The notes under the pieces are model-generated. The model was given only the letters and a program-made list of their open reading frames with translations, made no database searches and was not told the origin of the DNA. Position numbers and translations under genes: made by a program. Source: Fuerstiella sp. (GTDB lineage: Bacteria > Planctomycetota > Planctomycetia > Planctomycetales > Planctomycetaceae). Taken from it: a stretch of 64,000 nt of DNA. The DNA lies in NCBI GenBank assembly GCA_022447225.1, contig JAKVAZ010000006.1, positions 733,559-797,558 on the forward strand, read 5' to 3'. This document shows positions 16,928 through 29,086 of the stretch, piece by piece (positions within the stretch are counted from its first letter, which is position 1; each line of letters begins with the position of its first letter).

Positions 16928-18481
16928 TTAGAAGTCGATCATGAATCGGGTGCCGAAGATGTCGTAGTCACCACCCGTCAACTGTCCACCCACAGCACGG
17001 TCATTGATCGTTCCGTTGATGTAGTTGAACTGTATGCGGGTATTGGCATTCCACAGCCAGTTCAGACCAAGAGTGAGACTTTCTCCAACGCCGCCGAAGA
17101 TGTTTTGATCGTTGAAGTCCGCATAGGAATAGCGTGCCGCCACCTGCCAGGCTCCCCAGCCGGTACCGCTTCCACCGTCGCAGCGGTCAACGAGGAAGAA
17201 GTTTTCAAAAGGCTTGACTCGGTTCAGCGTGCCGTTCTTGCGATTCCATGGCATATGTTCACCGGTCAGAAAGTATGATGCATACACATAACCGCCGTGC
17301 AGATGCAGATCACTGAAGCCAGTATCTCGCTGCATAAACATATTTTGGTACTCCCCGACAATCTGCAGGGAACCGATGTTAATGACTTTTTCCAGACCGA
17401 TCATTTCATACCAGTCGGCCCCGGCGATGCGGCCTGTATCCAGCCATCGCTGATCCGTTCTCGCTTCCGGACGATGACGAAAACGTGCTTCATTCTGGGA
17501 CTCCGTTTCCCCAAAGTCAGTGGGATCGCCCCCCGTTGATCCGTCCGGATGGGCGAATGTTGTGGACACGGCCCAGTGAGCGTAACCACGGCCTCCGGAA
17601 GATTCGTCGTACCAATAGGTATTCGCCAGTCGTCCTGCGATTTCGCCCTGCAGATGGTCGCTGATGTAGTTTCCTTCGTCCTGAATCAGACGCTGGTTCC
17701 AGACACCGTAGCGCCAGTTCCAGGCTTGATCCTCTGAAACAGCGTTGGACGAAACTCCCAGACGTCGGCAATCCTGATTGAACGACTCAATCACAAATGG
17801 ACGTTCCAGAAACACGTTGTGTCGACTGCTGTTAAGGTGGTCAAGACCATAGGGGCGTTTGTGATTTCCGACGATGACGGTTTGCAGCCACGATGCGTCT
17901 TTCACAGAAATAAAAGCATCACGAAATTCAGAGTCGTTGCCTCCGGCGAATTCCATTTCGATCCGGTAGCCCATGTTAGGACTGACATCACCCCTGACAC
18001 CGAACCGCATCCGGCGGAATCCGGCGCGGTCCTGAGGTGTGTTGTTGGGGTCCCCGGTTTCAATCACGTTGATGCCCGGACTCGAGTCGGGTATTCCCCA
18101 ATAGTCAGCATGAATACGGCCGACGACTTTCATGGATTTGGTGGCCGAGGTGCCGGACTGGACTGATTTCTTAATGGAGGCCGTGAGTTCATCGTTGGCT
18201 TCCTGTTGTTCTTCCCATTTTTCCAGCCAGTCACTGCTGGGATCTTTCACATAAGTGCCAGGCTTCGGGGCCCACGACGCTGAAGTGAACGGTTCTGAGC
18301 TGGTATCAGAGGATTTTTCCTGAATCGGCAGCTGTTTTTCCAGCTCCTTAATGCGAGCTTCTGCCGCTTCCAGACGCTGAATCAGTCTTTGCTCCGGTTC
18401 ATCCAGCGCAAACGCTGCCGGACCTCCCATTAAGGCCAGTACTGCCAAACAGATCAAACCTGTAATTCGAAACAACACCAC
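16928..18481 (-). CDS. Outer-membrane porin of the OprO/OprP type
   Basis: About 517 residues: signal peptide (ending AAFA), an early coiled coil (EQRLIQRLEAAEARIKELEKQ), a linker, then a beta-rich domain from about residue 120 with alternating hydrophobic strands and a C-terminal aromatic (DIFGTRFMIDF), as expected of a 16-strand phosphate-selective porin O/P homologue. The coiled coil probably contacts cell wall or trimerises. Motifs such as FRRMRFGVRGD, YRIEMEFAGG and KRPYGLDHLNSS fit the family. The GTG at 18481 is preferred over a GTG at 18499 because GGAG sits 8 bases upstream of the former and inside the latter. The substrate (phosphate or other anions) is not determined. Confidence 0.85.
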   Translation of the reverse strand: MVLFRITGLICLAVLALMGGPAAFALDEPEQRLIQRLEAAEARIKELEKQLPIQEKSSDTSSEPFTSASWAPKPGTYVKDPSSDWLEKWEEQQEANDELTASIKKSVQSGTSATKSMKVVGRIHADYWGIPDSSPGINVIETGDPNNTPQDRAGFRRMRFGVRGDVSPNMGYRIEMEFAGGNDSEFRDAFISVKDASWLQTVIVGNHKRPYGLDHLNSSRHNVFLERPFVIESFNQDCRRLGVSSNAVSEDQAWNWRYGVWNQRLIQDEGNYISDHLQGEIAGRLANTYWYDESSGGRGYAHWAVSTTFAHPDGSTGGDPTDFGETESQNEARFRHRPEARTDQRWLDTGRIAGADWYEMIGLEKVINIGSLQIVGEYQNMFMQRDTGFSDLHLHGGYVYASYFLTGEHMPWNRKNGTLNRVKPFENFFLVDRCDGGSGTGWGAWQVAARYSYADFNDQNIFGGVGESLTLGLNWLWNANTRIQFNYINGTINDRAVGGQLTGGDYDIFGTRFMIDF

Positions 18482-18950
18482 GTCGAATGCTCCGCACACA
18501 GTGTGTCACACAAGGTAATCAAAGGGCAAATTCACAGCGAATTTCTCCCCGTTACAATTGTTGTGATCGGAACAATCGTTAGTGCATCAATACAAAGACG
18601 GTCCCCGCAAATATAAAATTAACACAAAACACATTAAGACATACCGATCCAAATCCCACACAGACACAGACACAGAATAGCTTGCTGAAAGCACCCGTTG
18701 CGGCAATATCTGCCGTACCGTTTCCTGGTGGAACTGTGGGTCACCATAGAAATCAAGTATTGGATCTACGTGATCCGATCGGCACTCTTATCGCGGAAAG
18801 TCACGTCCCTCTTTCCTCCGACAGTCAACTTCAAAAACAAACCAATTGAGAAAGGTCTGTTTGAATGCGAGGCCCCTTCGTTCCGGGACAAGGCGCATGA
18901 GTACACCTGGTCGCAGTTGACTCTTCAAACTTCAGCGAGGGGATTTAGTC
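18482..18950. other. Intergenic region upstream of the porin gene
   Basis: AT-rich stretch (18540-18640) that should contain the porin promoter on the minus strand, plus a short (acagac)-type repeat near 18660. A 97-codon plus-strand frame here looks like chance. No gene recognised. Confidence 0.4.
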
Positions 18951-19637
18951 CTATTTACCGTCGATGGAGAGCAACTCCACTTCAAAGATGAGAGTGGAAT
19001 TGGCGCCAATGACGGCGCTGCGGCGCTGCGGACCATAGGCCATCTCGGACGGTATGTAGAAAGTCCACTTCCCACCAACCTTCATCAACTGGAGTCCTTC
19101 GGTCCAGCCGCGAATGACCCGGTTCAAAGGAAAGGTCGCGGGTTGTCCTCGATCGACAGAACTATCAAACACTCGTCCGTCGATGAGGGTCCCGTGGTAA
19201 TGCACTGTGACCGTGTCAGTCGCGGCCGGACTGGGCCCGCTGCCTTTCGTCATGACCTTGTACTGAAGGCCGCTGGGCAGGCTGACCACGCCCTCCTTTT
19301 CCTTATTTGCCTTCAGAAAAGCGACTCCGGCAGCTTTATTGTCTTCGCCTTCACGAGCTTGACGTTGTTTTTGGTAGTCCTGCAAACTCTGCTGCATTAT
19401 CTGCGGGGTGAGCAGAGATTCAGCATTGGCCTGAGCATCCTGGAATCCTTTGACGAGGAGACCGACCTGCAGATCGTTGCCAAAATTCTGTCCAATCTGG
19501 TAACCGAGGGAGTAGCTGACTTTCTCAGGGAGAGTCTCGAGAGCTCCGGCGTTTTGGCTCTCTTTTTGGGCAAAACTGTCCGAACTCAACCACAACCCAA
19601 ACAAGGCCAGGGCAATCAGGCCGGCGGTCCATTTCAT
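18951..19637 (-). CDS. FKBP-type peptidyl-prolyl isomerase, Mip/FkpA-like
   Basis: 228 residues: signal peptide (1-22, ending SFAQ), an alpha-helical N-terminal dimerisation domain (about 35-115, SYSLGYQIGQNFG, QSLQDYQKQRQA), and a C-terminal FKBP domain (about 125-228) with VTVHYHGTLIDGRVFDSS, FPLNRVIRGWTEGLQLMKVGGKW and IPSEMAYGP. It should act in the periplasm in folding of exported proteins. One deviation from the usual AYG...G loop is PQRRSAVIGANSTLIF, where the common IPPN reads IGAN. AAGGA lies 6 bases before the ATG. The stop of katG is about 330 bases upstream; both are read leftward. Confidence 0.92.
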   Translation of the reverse strand: MKWTAGLIALALFGLWLSSDSFAQKESQNAGALETLPEKVSYSLGYQIGQNFGNDLQVGLLVKGFQDAQANAESLLTPQIMQQSLQDYQKQRQAREGEDNKAAGVAFLKANKEKEGVVSLPSGLQYKVMTKGSGPSPAATDTVTVHYHGTLIDGRVFDSSVDRGQPATFPLNRVIRGWTEGLQLMKVGGKWTFYIPSEMAYGPQRRSAVIGANSTLIFEVELLSIDGK

Positions 19638-19971
19638 CGATGTTCCTTTCAGAGATATTTCAAAATCAGAGAATACTTCACCCGGAGCTAAAATACGACC
19701 AATTCTGAAACCGGCAACCCCACAGGAGATGAACTTACGACACCAGGCAAACCGCCTAAACCAGCAAGACATAGCGACGCACCTGGAATTTTTCAGAAGC
19801 GACAGCACTATCCTCCAAACCGGAACCAGACTTCACCGGGCATGGATCACAGGCCTTTCCCGCCATGCTCGGGCTTTCCTCAAACGCAGGCAGGTTGACG
19901 AAATGTTCGAACACTCCTCCCTGGCACAACGCACGACCTGTCTACATTAAAGCCGGTTCTGTCCACCCAGG
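19638..19971. other. Intergenic region between katG and the FKBP gene
   Basis: No recognisable gene, repeat or strong terminator. It should carry the 3' end of the katG transcript and the FKBP promoter. Confidence 0.4.
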
Positions 19972-22736
<2,765 letters not shown>

Positions 22737-22881
22737 CTACAGATTAATCAGTCGAATACAACCGTCGAAATGCGCAACGGCCAGTCTGGTTCCGTGGACA
22801 GTCATAAACAAGTCCAGTCCAGCACAGGGAATTTCCAGAGCGTGGACTGGCATGTCACTGTCTGTGTTCCAGAAATACAAA
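22737..22881 (-). pseudogene. Remnant of a WD40-type repeat protein (C-terminal end)
   Basis: On the minus strand, ending at a TAG at 22737, a frame reads YFWNTDSDMPVHALEIPC, GLDLF, then HGTRLAVAHFDG and IRLINL. This is the cadence of a last WD40 repeat (W-N/D at strand end, then HPDGTRLAVAHSDG-like, then a closing strand). Upstream the similarity fades within about 40 codons as it meets the MFS gene reading the other way, and there is no start codon with a ribosome binding site. I take it for the tail of a truncated gene. Confidence 0.45.
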
Positions 22882-22999
22882 TGAAGTCTTGGTTTATAGA
22901 TCAGCTTCGAAGGTTGCGTTGAATCCGGACACAGCCTCGGTTGTTACGATCAGATTCGTTATGTTCTGCTCCCCGATATTCAGTTATCCAGGAACAATT

Positions 23000-24361
23000 T
23001 TGCCAAACTCCCGGCTGAAACAACTGCTGTATCTGATCTGTCTGCTGACCGATTTTTGCGCGTTTGTTGTCATATTCGCTGTGACCCGCCGACTGGCGGA
23101 GCAACAGGCAGATCTGTGGTACCTGGGAATGTTTGGTGCCGCATTCTCTTTCAGTGCCGGATTAACCAGCGTACTGAGCGGCTGGCTGTCCAGCCGATTT
23201 GACAGCCGATTCGTGTTCGTATCCGGATGCATCACCGTGGCACTCGGTGTCATGGCCTGCGCATTCGGTGACACAACTCATGCCGGTTTTTTGCTGCGGT
23301 ATTGTCTGCTGGGAATCGGACTTGGGTTCATCTATCCCACGTTGATCGGCTGGCTCAATCGAAATGAAGATGTCCGTACGAATCGTCGGGGAGTCAGTCG
23401 GACCCTGATTCTGTACTGTGTGGCATGGAATGTGGGGATGATGTGTGGACAGCTGACCGCCGGCTGGCTGTTTGCCCAGGGTCTGGCATGGTTGTACGGA
23501 CTCGCGTTTGGTGCCTCGATTGCCAACGTCTGCCTGGCGATTGCCGCGTCCCGACTGGTAGCTGCTCCGTCAGTTACCTCAGTCACCGGCAACGAAGACA
23601 CGACCGAAGTGAGCGACCGATTCGCGGGTTCTGATCCCGTGAACACCAAAGTTGCTGTACACTTCAAGCGATTGGGCTGGATTGCGAATTCGGGAGGCAC
23701 CTTTGGCACCGGTCTTGTACTTCATCTGCTGCCCGATCTTGTGGTAACCATCGGAATTCCAGCTGACAGTCACGGAAGTCTGCTTGCCTACGGACGGGGC
23801 GTGGTGATTGCGACCTATTTGCTGATGCACGTTAATAGTTTTTGGCACTATCGATTTAGTGTCTCGCTGGTGTCACAGGTTCTTGGCGCCATCGGATTGA
23901 TTATGTTTGCCTGTGCAGACTCGGCAGTCACATTGATTGTGGGACTGACCCTGCACTCTCAACTTGCCGGGTACAACTATTTTTCGGGCTTGTTTTACAG
24001 CACGGTCGGAAGCTCCCCGGAGAGCCGTACACTGGCGGCTGGAATTCATGAAGCGACACTGGCAGCCGGAATGGCTGCCGGCACAGCGGCTGCCGGTGTC
24101 CTCGGCACGTTCATTGGAAATCGTGCTCCATACGTGCTGTCCTTCATCGTGCTTGCAGTACTGATCGTCGTCCAGATCGCTGTTTTTTGCCGCTGGTTCC
24201 TGTTCATGCAGAAGGATTCAACCGGTTCAGCGGCCAAATTTCTCGGTTCCATGTGCCCCGACGAGGCATCAACGGCGCGGCCCGAAATGTCAAACACGAA
24301 CCATCCTCCGCAGTCGGTTGCACTGCCACAGAATAGAAACCAAGATCGGTCACAATCCTGA
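23000..24361 (+). CDS. MFS transporter
   Basis: About 453 residues with roughly 12 hydrophobic segments in two halves separated by a hydrophilic loop (SVTGNEDTTEVSDRFAGSD), typical of the major facilitator superfamily. The loop after helix 2 reads GWLSSRFDSRFV, close to the MFS G-x-x-x-D-R pattern. The C-terminal tail is hydrophilic. The start is inferred as TTG at 23000, which has AGGA 6 bases upstream and leads straight into helix 1 (PNSRLKQLLYLICLL); the frame is open further left to 22889 and has an ATG at 22961, but neither has a ribosome binding site. The substrate is unknown. Confidence 0.82.
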   Translation: MPNSRLKQLLYLICLLTDFCAFVVIFAVTRRLAEQQADLWYLGMFGAAFSFSAGLTSVLSGWLSSRFDSRFVFVSGCITVALGVMACAFGDTTHAGFLLRYCLLGIGLGFIYPTLIGWLNRNEDVRTNRRGVSRTLILYCVAWNVGMMCGQLTAGWLFAQGLAWLYGLAFGASIANVCLAIAASRLVAAPSVTSVTGNEDTTEVSDRFAGSDPVNTKVAVHFKRLGWIANSGGTFGTGLVLHLLPDLVVTIGIPADSHGSLLAYGRGVVIATYLLMHVNSFWHYRFSVSLVSQVLGAIGLIMFACADSAVTLIVGLTLHSQLAGYNYFSGLFYSTVGSSPESRTLAAGIHEATLAAGMAAGTAAAGVLGTFIGNRAPYVLSFIVLAVLIVVQIAVFCRWFLFMQKDSTGSAAKFLGSMCPDEASTARPEMSNTNHPPQSVALPQNRNQDRSQS

Positions 24362-24429
24362 TTGAGCGAATACAATTCATGGGGACTCATCAGATATTTG
24401 TCATCACACCGTATAAAGAATTTTCCCAG

Positions 24430-26199
24430 ATGAAACACCTGATATGCGTTGCTGTCCTGATGTGCAGTGTGACTGTCGGAACTGAACAGCCGAGGGCTTT
24501 TGCAGGCACAGAGGCGGATCCTGCATCCATCGTGTCACGACTGAGGGAATCCGGAGCGCGACTACAAACAAATGATCACGGTCAGGTGAGTGAGGTAGCC
24601 TTCCTTCACGGTCCGGTTGCTGACAAATTCCTCGACGAACTGCAGCACCTGCATGGGCTTCGGGGACTGTACCTGTCCGATTCCGTTACCGATTTACAGA
24701 TGCGGCATCTCAGTCCGCTAACCAGTCTGGAATGGCTGTATCTTGGTTTCAACACGCAGATCACCGATCGCGGACTGCGACACATTGCAGGTCTCACACA
24801 GCTGCAGACACTGTACCTTGAAAGCACACCCGTCACTGACGATGGACTGGTCCACCTCGCAAAATTACAAAATCTGCGGGTGCTCAACCTGGAACAAACC
24901 GAAGTCACAGATGCCGGTCTGGCCCATCTGCAGACTCTGATCAGCCTGACTCATCTGAAGTTGTCCGGCCCGATCACTGACGACGGACTGGTCCATCTGT
25001 CCGGCCTGCGAAACATGCAGCGCATCTACATGTTTGGAACCGAGGTAACCGAACAGGGAGTCCGGCGGCTTGAGAAGTATCTGCCTGAGACACGTTTGTT
25101 TTTTCACGGGTATCAGGTGCAAACGGAACCTGGGGGTGCTCCGCCTCGCGACTACAGTATTCCGCTCATCGATCTGGCCTCAGAAACACATCGGCAGGTC
25201 ATTGTCGACAGGGAACCGGGGCAGTATCTGGGTCATCCCACCACCGTTCTGCTGGATGATGGCAGGACGATCGTGATCGTATATCCCGCCGGCCATGGCA
25301 AAGGTCGGATCAATCTCAAACGCAGCAGCGATGGTGGTCTGACCTGGTCGGAACGTCTGCCGACGCCTGCCAACTGGGCGGCCTCGGACGAAGTCCCCAC
25401 GATCTACCCCACCATCGATCCTCAGGGAAAAAAACGGTTGTTGATGTTCTCAAACCTGTATCCGTTTCTGCAGTCGATTTCTGAAGATGACGGTTTGACA
25501 TGGACGCTGAGGAAACCTGTTGGCAACTTCGGGGGCAGCGTGATGGCCGGCATGATTCGACTCAGGAACGGACACTACATGGCATTGTCCAACAACAGCA
25601 GACGCTTTGTCGGTGCTACCGGCCTGAAGACGGATAGATTTCAGGTATTCAAATTTGTTTCTGCGGACGGTGGCGTCACTTGGGGTCCTCCGGTGACCAT
25701 TGCCCGGCATCCGAAAGCTCATCTTTGTGAACCGGGAGTCATCCGTTCACCGGACGGCAAACATCTGGCAGTACTTATGCGGGAAAACAGTCGTAAATTC
25801 AATTCTTTTGTGATCTTTTCAGACGACGAAGGTAAGTCGTGGACGGAACCGCGTGAACTGCCCGGTGCACTCACCGGTGACCGACACAATGGCAAATATG
25901 CACCGGACGGCCGACTGTTTATCACCTTCCGCGACACAACACACGAGAGTCCCACACGTGGCGACTGGGTGGGATGGGTCGGCACCTGGGATGACATCGC
26001 AAACGGACGCGAAGGTCAGTACCGCGTCCGTCTGATGGAAAACCATAAGGGCGCAGACTGTGCTTATTCCGGACTCGAACTGCTTCCGGACGGCACGTTT
26101 GTGGCGACCACCTATGGTCACTGGACCCGAGGTGAAAAGGCGTACATCGTGAGTGTACGTTTCACCCTGGCTGAAATTGACGATAAAGCCAGTCAGTGA
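24430..26199 (+). CDS. Secreted fusion of leucine-rich repeats and a sialidase-type propeller
   Basis: About 589 residues. A signal peptide (MKHLICVAVLMCSVTVG) is followed by 6-7 leucine-rich repeats of about 24 residues (about 55-225; LRGLYLSDS, LEWLYLGFN, LQTLYLEST, LRVLNLEQT, LTHLKLSGP), each ending in a V/I-T-D-x-G-L-x-H-L turn. From about 240 a six-bladed BNR/sialidase domain begins, with Asp boxes SSDGGLTWSE, SEDDGLTWTL, SADGGVTWGP and SDDEGKSWTE. The propeller resembles exo-alpha-sialidases and related glycosidases (GH33-like); whether it cleaves sialic acid is not shown. An alternative ATG at 24379 would bury the signal peptide. No strong ribosome binding site is seen before either start. 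Confidence 0.85.
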   Translation: MKHLICVAVLMCSVTVGTEQPRAFAGTEADPASIVSRLRESGARLQTNDHGQVSEVAFLHGPVADKFLDELQHLHGLRGLYLSDSVTDLQMRHLSPLTSLEWLYLGFNTQITDRGLRHIAGLTQLQTLYLESTPVTDDGLVHLAKLQNLRVLNLEQTEVTDAGLAHLQTLISLTHLKLSGPITDDGLVHLSGLRNMQRIYMFGTEVTEQGVRRLEKYLPETRLFFHGYQVQTEPGGAPPRDYSIPLIDLASETHRQVIVDREPGQYLGHPTTVLLDDGRTIVIVYPAGHGKGRINLKRSSDGGLTWSERLPTPANWAASDEVPTIYPTIDPQGKKRLLMFSNLYPFLQSISEDDGLTWTLRKPVGNFGGSVMAGMIRLRNGHYMALSNNSRRFVGATGLKTDRFQVFKFVSADGGVTWGPPVTIARHPKAHLCEPGVIRSPDGKHLAVLMRENSRKFNSFVIFSDDEGKSWTEPRELPGALTGDRHNGKYAPDGRLFITFRDTTHESPTRGDWVGWVGTWDDIANGREGQYRVRLMENHKGADCAYSGLELLPDGTFVATTYGHWTRGEKAYIVSVRFTLAEIDDKASQ

Positions 26200-26421
26200 A
26201 AATACAGATCCTTGCTGTTCCGGATGTTACATCGAAACCAATCAATATTGCGGTCCGGAGGGCGCGTACATTGACTTGACGTTTTGCAGTGTCATGCCGG
26301 TGAGTAGCCCATGACCTGTCACCCCAAATTTTCATTTTCCTGTTTTGCCGGAGTTAATGACCGGAAACGAAAGTGTTCCCGATTCAGGTCTCAGCCATCG
26401 TTCCTGTAAGGAGCCGTTCCT

Positions 26422-27333
26422 GTGCGAAAAATGATGCTTGTTTATCTGCTGACTTTTCCTGTGACCAGTTTCGTCACGTTCGCCGACGTATCCGAGACAG
26501 TAGCGAAATCCCGGTCATCGACCACGGCCTTACACATTCGACGGCCGGATCCGAACGCAGCGTATGTGTATGTCTACAGCGGACCGGGCACCGCAGATCG
26601 GCCGTTGTTCGAGATGTTGTTGCCTGAATATATCCATAACGACGGCAGAGAAATCCTGGCGGCGGAAAAAAGACCCGTTCATTCGTACTACCATATGCAG
26701 CCCACTGACTGGGAGGATCTCGGGAACGGTCGATGGCGGATGACACAGACCCACCCGGGATACCTGACCTACCAGATCGAATTATCGACCACGGTCGATG
26801 CTCTCTACCTGAACTTCCGCATTCGCAACGAGACGTCGGAGCCGTGGCGAAACCTGTCCGTTAACTTTTGTTCGGGTTCGGGATGGGGAGACTTCCAGCC
26901 TCCCAACAACTGGTTCAACCCGGATTTCCAGCCGGCTCCGCCGCCACCGGTCAGCAGGGATCCTCAAAAGGCCGCCCGCGAAATTTATCTGGGAATGGTC
27001 TCACGATGGCAGGACCAAGTGTTGCCGCAGCACGTCTGGGTACATACGGACGGGGGATGGAAGCGATATCAGGAAGATGGACATCGAGTGGATCTGCCAT
27101 TGATTGTCTGTAGATCTCTGGATGGTCAAAAATTACTGGCTCAGGCGTGGAACAGGAAGTCCCCCGTCAGTCACGGGCCTCACCTGTGTATCCATCTGGC
27201 TCCTGTCATCGCCAATAAGGTTGAACCCGGCGAATGGGTCACGGCACGCGGGGCCACCTATCTCATGGACGGATCCCTGCAGAATGTGCTGGATCGCTAT
27301 CAAAGCGACTTTGGCGATTCAGCTTCTGACTGA
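26422..27333 (+). CDS. Secreted protein of unknown function
   Basis: 303 residues, GTG start with AAGGAG 8 bases upstream. The N-terminus is a signal peptide (MLVYLLTFPVTSFVTFA, cleaved near ADV). The rest is rich in Trp, Pro and Tyr with beta-like spacing (MTQTHPGYLTYQIELSTTV, LYLNFRIRNETSEPWRNL), suggesting a beta-sandwich, perhaps a carbohydrate-associated domain, but I recognise no family. A short proline run (PAPPPP) lies mid-protein. It lies between the LRR-sialidase and the GH-like propeller gene, so a glycan-related role is possible by context only. Confidence 0.7.
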   Translation: MRKMMLVYLLTFPVTSFVTFADVSETVAKSRSSTTALHIRRPDPNAAYVYVYSGPGTADRPLFEMLLPEYIHNDGREILAAEKRPVHSYYHMQPTDWEDLGNGRWRMTQTHPGYLTYQIELSTTVDALYLNFRIRNETSEPWRNLSVNFCSGSGWGDFQPPNNWFNPDFQPAPPPPVSRDPQKAAREIYLGMVSRWQDQVLPQHVWVHTDGGWKRYQEDGHRVDLPLIVCRSLDGQKLLAQAWNRKSPVSHGPHLCIHLAPVIANKVEPGEWVTARGATYLMDGSLQNVLDRYQSDFGDSASD

Positions 27334-27375
27334 ACAATCAGCGTCAGCATCTCCCACGGTCAGGGCACAGACAAT

Positions 27376-28821
27376 TCACGAATTGAATTTCAGTGAGAAA
27401 ACGTCGCATTCCAGCATGACAAATCGAAGTCGCACCGGCGTACCGGACAGACCGGAGAGATCACCGCCTGTCCAGTTCACCTGCTGAGAGATCCGATCAC
27501 CAACCATGATCTGACAGTCGTCAAGGCCGAAGCCCGGCAGCGGATGGCCACCAGCGTCCTGAAGTTCTATTTTCAGGCTGCCACCGGCACTGGTTGAGTA
27601 ATTGACATTCAGTGAACTGCCATCAAAACGGACCGGACGGGTCAGCATCTCACCATGGTCTGCACCGGCATGAACCGATGCAAAGCCATCCATTCGCAGT
27701 GTGAAGCGGCGGAAGGGGGTTGTGTAAATCGACATCTCGGTCGCGCCGGTGGGGACAACATTCAGCGCAGCGTAATTGCCGCGGTCACCCCACCGATTGA
27801 TATCTGGTCCCGGTCGCATGAATGCTTCACGAAATGTACGGTCATAGGGACTGTCACCACGGGCTGTCATGAACATGATATCGGTGCTGTCACCTCGCGG
27901 CGGATGAAGTCGCGTGGGCAGGGCCACGTAGATGTGAGGAGCCCGAAAATACGGATGAGTCTGACTCGTATATAACTGCTCGCCGGGAAAGTTCGGCTCA
28001 AGTGCAACCGGATCACTCCATGAAACGAAGTCCTGCGAAGTGGTGCGGCTGATCGTTCGCAGTTTTCCGTGGACCGTCTTCCACGTGCGGAAATAGCAAA
28101 CGTAGCACTGTTCGGTTTGGGACCAGAATGAAACATTCTGCGAGTCGAACGCAAGCTCATCGGAGGTGATCACAGGTTCCTCACGCAGCTTCGTCCAGTG
28201 AATCCCGTCATCTGAAGTGAACGCGAACAGACCGCCATCTCTGAGAACACCACCCAGTGCCTTGAATCTTCGGTCAACGGCCAGATGGTCATTGGGCACT
28301 TCAGGCCGTCCCGGAATCCAGATGCCAGGTCGCGTATCGAGAAAGGGCGAAAAAGTAGCACAGATTCCCCCTTCATGCAGGATGACGTTGTTGGCGCGGC
28401 TGCCGTCGACTGCATGCAGTCCCAGGGTAGGATTCGTCCAGTGAATCCCGTCGAAGCTCTCGTAATATCGTGTGACAATTGTGTCATCGCCGGTTTTTTT
28501 CATCCCGCGCGGATCACGCGTATACAGCCGAAACAATTCACCGTCTTTGATGATCGTGGCAATTTCCATTTCATGGCTGTTGACCCGCCCAACCAGCGGT
28601 GGAGCAGGTTGCGGCTTATGAAGTTTGAGCTGAACTCCGTTCAGTCTGGCGATCAGAAATCGATCCACAAACAATTCACGCCGTGACCCGATGTCAGCAA
28701 CATCGCCTGGGACCGGCTCACCTGGCTGGAAAGCACTGACAGTCGGCTGCATCAGAGACGTCGCAGCCATGGCTGTTGTGGTCATCAGCCAGTGACGTCT
28801 CGTCACAAATCTGTTGTTCAT
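27376..28821 (-). CDS. Tat-exported glycoside-hydrolase-like beta-propeller protein
   Basis: 481 residues with a twin-arginine signal (TRRHWLMTTTAMAATSLM). The body reads like a five-bladed propeller of the GH32/GH43/GH130 superfamily: RELFVDRFLIA, RYYESFDGIHWTNP, FTSDDGIHWTKLREEP, VSFWSQTEQCYVCYFR, ISRTTSQDFVSWSDPV, and a C-terminal beta-sandwich (LNVNYSTSAGGSLKIELQD). Catalytic acids cannot be fixed by eye and the substrate is unknown. ATG 28821 is preferred over an upstream GTG at 28836. An array of 18-bp tandem repeats begins 50 bases upstream of the start. Confidence 0.78.
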   Translation of the reverse strand: MNNRFVTRRHWLMTTTAMAATSLMQPTVSAFQPGEPVPGDVADIGSRRELFVDRFLIARLNGVQLKLHKPQPAPPLVGRVNSHEMEIATIIKDGELFRLYTRDPRGMKKTGDDTIVTRYYESFDGIHWTNPTLGLHAVDGSRANNVILHEGGICATFSPFLDTRPGIWIPGRPEVPNDHLAVDRRFKALGGVLRDGGLFAFTSDDGIHWTKLREEPVITSDELAFDSQNVSFWSQTEQCYVCYFRTWKTVHGKLRTISRTTSQDFVSWSDPVALEPNFPGEQLYTSQTHPYFRAPHIYVALPTRLHPPRGDSTDIMFMTARGDSPYDRTFREAFMRPGPDINRWGDRGNYAALNVVPTGATEMSIYTTPFRRFTLRMDGFASVHAGADHGEMLTRPVRFDGSSLNVNYSTSAGGSLKIELQDAGGHPLPGFGLDDCQIMVGDRISQQVNWTGGDLSGLSGTPVRLRFVMLECDVFSLKFNS

Positions 28822-28870
28822 GTTTGTCCCGATCACTCAGTATTTTACATTCACACTCTACATTCACAGT

Positions 28871-28942
28871 CACTGTGCCCAAATGAATCACTGTGGCCAA
28901 ATGAATCACTGTGGCCAAATGAATCACTGTGGCCAAATGAAT
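28871..28942. repeat. Four tandem 18-bp repeats in an intergenic region
   Basis: Four head-to-tail copies of CACTGTGGCCAAATGAAT (first copy with CCC for GGCC's GG change) occupy 28871-28942. The array sits 50-121 bases upstream of the ATG of the GH-like propeller gene and downstream of the M19 dipeptidase gene. The 5' flank carries a partial echo (two ACATTCACA words, 28848-28870). Copies are nearly identical, so the array is young or maintained. Confidence 0.95.
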
Positions 28943-29086
28943 CGCACACAGTTCCTACGTTTGTAAACTCCACATTGAGTTCAATTCGGATTCGCGCAGA
29001 TCCTCCGACCGGCTGCGATCCCAGGATGATCTTCCCGTTAGCAGTCAATCCGAACATTTTGGCTTTTCGGCCAATCGTCAGCGGAT

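Noticed and set aside
18698..18991. 97-codon plus-strand frame between porin and FKBP genes
   Set aside because: No recognisable pattern, runs into the FKBP gene, and no ribosome binding site.
28871..28942. Tandem repeats taken as a CRISPR array
   Set aside because: The 18-bp units are contiguous with no spacers and no cas genes are present.
28851..29057. Minus-strand frame with a repeated S-F-G-H-S-D peptide
   Set aside because: The peptide periodicity is just the 18-bp DNA repeat translated; there is no signal peptide, ribosome binding site or conserved part outside the array.
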